This document shows, piece by piece, positions 62,464-64,000 of a stretch of 64,000 nt of DNA. The translations under genes and the position numbers were made by a program. The stretch's first letter is position 1, and every line of letters starts with the position of its first letter. The stretch covers positions 29,244,061-29,308,060 of the forward strand of contig CM025856.1 in the NCBI GenBank assembly GCA_003952965.2, given 5' to 3'. Under the pieces are notes generated by a model. That model did not search any database. It saw only the letters and a program-made list of their open reading frames with translations, and was not told where the DNA came from. The DNA is from Morella rubra. Taxonomy: Eukaryota > Streptophyta > Magnoliopsida > Fagales > Myricaceae.

Positions 62464-64000
62464 TCAGTCTCCACGCCTTCTACTATCATCACGTCTGTCA
62501 TCATACCTTTTTCTCTCGCCCGAGCGAGAATCATCATACCTAGCTCTTTTGGAGTAATCCATAGGTCTATCCCTATCAAGACTTCTATTTTCACGCTCTT
62601 CTCCCTCCCGACTTCCCGGCCCTCTTGTTCCTACCCGTTGATCTTCATTAACCCTCCCATGTCTTCTATATTCAAATTCTTCATCTCTTTGGTGCTTTCT
62701 TCCTCTATGCTCCTCTTCATATCTGTGGTGTCTTCCCCTCCCCCCTTGCTCCTCGTTGTCCTGGTTGTCCTTTCTACTAAGACGTTGGGGTTCATCATTC
62801 CTGGTATAGCTTCTGCCACCCTGTTCAACAGCTTCATTATCACGCCGCTCCCCAGACCTAAGCCGTGTGTAATCCTTCCCTCTTCTGGTCATCCTTGCCC
62901 TCCCTCTTCTGGTCATCCTTGCTCGGGTATGCTCTAGTTTTCAATTGATAATACTCAATCTTAGAGTCCTTCCATTGCTCAGCACCGTACTCTGCCTCTT
63001 TCTCAGAATAGCGATTTCTTCGCTTCGATTCTGGCTGCCCATCTTCTTTTCCATCATTAAGATTCCTCTTCCACTTCATTACTTCTTGACTCCTGAAGCT
63101 GGATCCATCAACAGCATCCCTATCAGACTTGAGCAGTTCACTGTCAAAGTCATCATCAATTGGAGAAACTGACACTTTTTCTGGTGGATTTTGTCTCCCT
63201 GCAGTCTTTTTATCATTTCTCCGATCATAAATGACATCAGGGTCTACATCATCAGTATCATGCCTCCTAATTTTACCCTTCTCTATTTTTTTATTGGTCC
63301 CATCACCAAAATCGTCGTCGTCCTTTTCACGGTCATGCCTGCCAGTTCTCTGACTTCTATCTGTTATTTCCCTTTTATATTTTCTTGCTCTGTCAGGGTC
63401 ATACTCATCATCCACATCATCCATTCTGCTACTTTTCCCCAGTCTACCATTGTGACTTTTTCTGTGATCTTCCTTATTAGAGTCACCTCTCTCTTTCTGA
63501 CGGCTTGAGCTTTGCTGATGCCTCTGTTTTTCCAGCTGACTTCTTTTCTTTTCCAGTTCACTATCGCTATCATCAGATTCATGTCTTCTGCTGCCTTCCC
63601 TTTGCTGGTTTTCATTCTGAATTCGACGCTTAGATGAGCCTTCAAAACCAGAATCATCACCAGAGCCATGCCTCCTACTCGATTTGTTGTATTTAGACCC
63701 CTTTTTGGAACTCTCATGGTCAATGTCATCATTATCAGTAGCAGAATCAGAACCGTCACTATCATGCTTTCTGTTTTTCTTGTGCTTGTTTGGGGTTTTA
63801 GGCTTCTTATCAACATCTATATCAGAATCCATGGCAAACTCAGAATCATCACTGTTGTGCACCCTGGATTTCTTGTGCTTCTTTGAAGTCTTGCGCACAT
63901 TGAAATTCCCATCAGAATCGCTGTTGGAATCAGAATCATCACTGCCATGATTTTTGCTTTTCTTGGACTTCTTGGAAGGCTTACGCTTCTTATCAACATC
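62464..64000 (-). CDS. RS/RD-rich CWC21/SRRM-like splicing protein, C-terminal part, with frameshift
   Basis: The minus-strand reading enters from beyond the window and runs to a stop at 62464 (RRRGD end). The sequence is made of charged low-complexity repeats (KKHKKSRVHNSDDSEF, KHKKNRKHDSDGSDSATDND, RSQRTGRHDREKDDDDF, RDRPMDYSKRARYDDSRSGE). This composition is typical of the long C-terminal tail of plant CWC21/SRm300-like spliceosome proteins; the diagnostic N-terminal cwf21 domain would lie outside the window. No intron is needed within this part. At 62870-62920 an imperfect tandem duplication (KDDQKREG repeated) adds 19 bases and shifts the frame, so the upstream frame ends after 'GLHTA' at about 62858. 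The downstream frame (62464-62885) still has the same RD-rich coding character, so the break looks recent or is a sequencing error. Confidence 0.78.

Noticed and set aside
62341..62937. 198-aa plus-strand ORF opposite the splicing-factor gene
   Set aside because: It is the antisense shadow of RD-rich codons. Composition is an artefact of the repeat-rich minus-strand gene.

Overview
The window is nuclear DNA from a flowering plant, most likely a woody eudicot. The genes have many GT-AG introns. Several encode organelle-targeted or plant-specific proteins: cry-DASH, a group B G-protein gamma subunit, a plant UBP26, and bacterial-type rRNA methyltransferases. Decayed LTR retrotransposons, small inverted-repeat elements and dinucleotide microsatellites fill much of the rest. 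I found no prokaryotic operon, CRISPR array, rRNA or convincing tRNA. Exon borders were placed by eye from reading frame, splice consensus and family conservation, and every phase was checked.

Layout. 1-2400: a decayed Ty1/copia element on the minus strand, with its primer-binding site and the start of an LTR. 2793-4474 (+): a PAP/fibrillin-like protein. 5464-7289 (+): an RlmH-type SPOUT rRNA methyltransferase. 8378-11596 (+): cryptochrome DASH, whose last exon or exons are missing just before a run of Ns at 12202-12431. 12432-25770: about 13 kb of decayed transposon DNA, including a Ty3/gypsy relic (about 15.1-18.8 kb) and a 3.6-kb nested inverted-repeat structure (20851-24463). 25772-26505 (-): the 3' part of an AOP-like 2-oxoglutarate dioxygenase, with a frameshift. 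26746-30157 (-): a Sel1-repeat protein.

30.2-32.9 kb is AT-rich repeats. 33539-37446 (+): a Lunapark ER-junction protein. 37.5-40.4 kb: a tandem duplication of the spacer between Lunapark and the next gene. 41368-49587 (+): UBP26, a 13-exon deubiquitinase (1086 aa). 51414-52064 (-): a group B G-protein gamma subunit. It is divergent from 53404-56807 (+), a chloroplast RsmH/CMAL 16S rRNA methyltransferase whose promoter is an array of TGGGCY (site II) motifs. 57813-60743 (+): a DUF1997 protein. 62464-64000 (-): the C-terminal part of an RS/RD-rich CWC21/SRRM-like splicing protein, with a 19-nt duplication that shifts the frame.

The genes are not co-regulated as a unit. Two unrelated nuclear genes for organellar ribosome methylation (RlmH and RsmH types) do lie in the same window. 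I saw no convincing new biological system. The most notable items are the inverted repeat with a perfectly identical 91-bp block inside diverged arms, the duplicated UBP26 upstream region, the site II promoter array, the truncated cry-DASH with two GC-AG introns, the in-frame TGA near the RlmH start, and the CWC21 frameshift.
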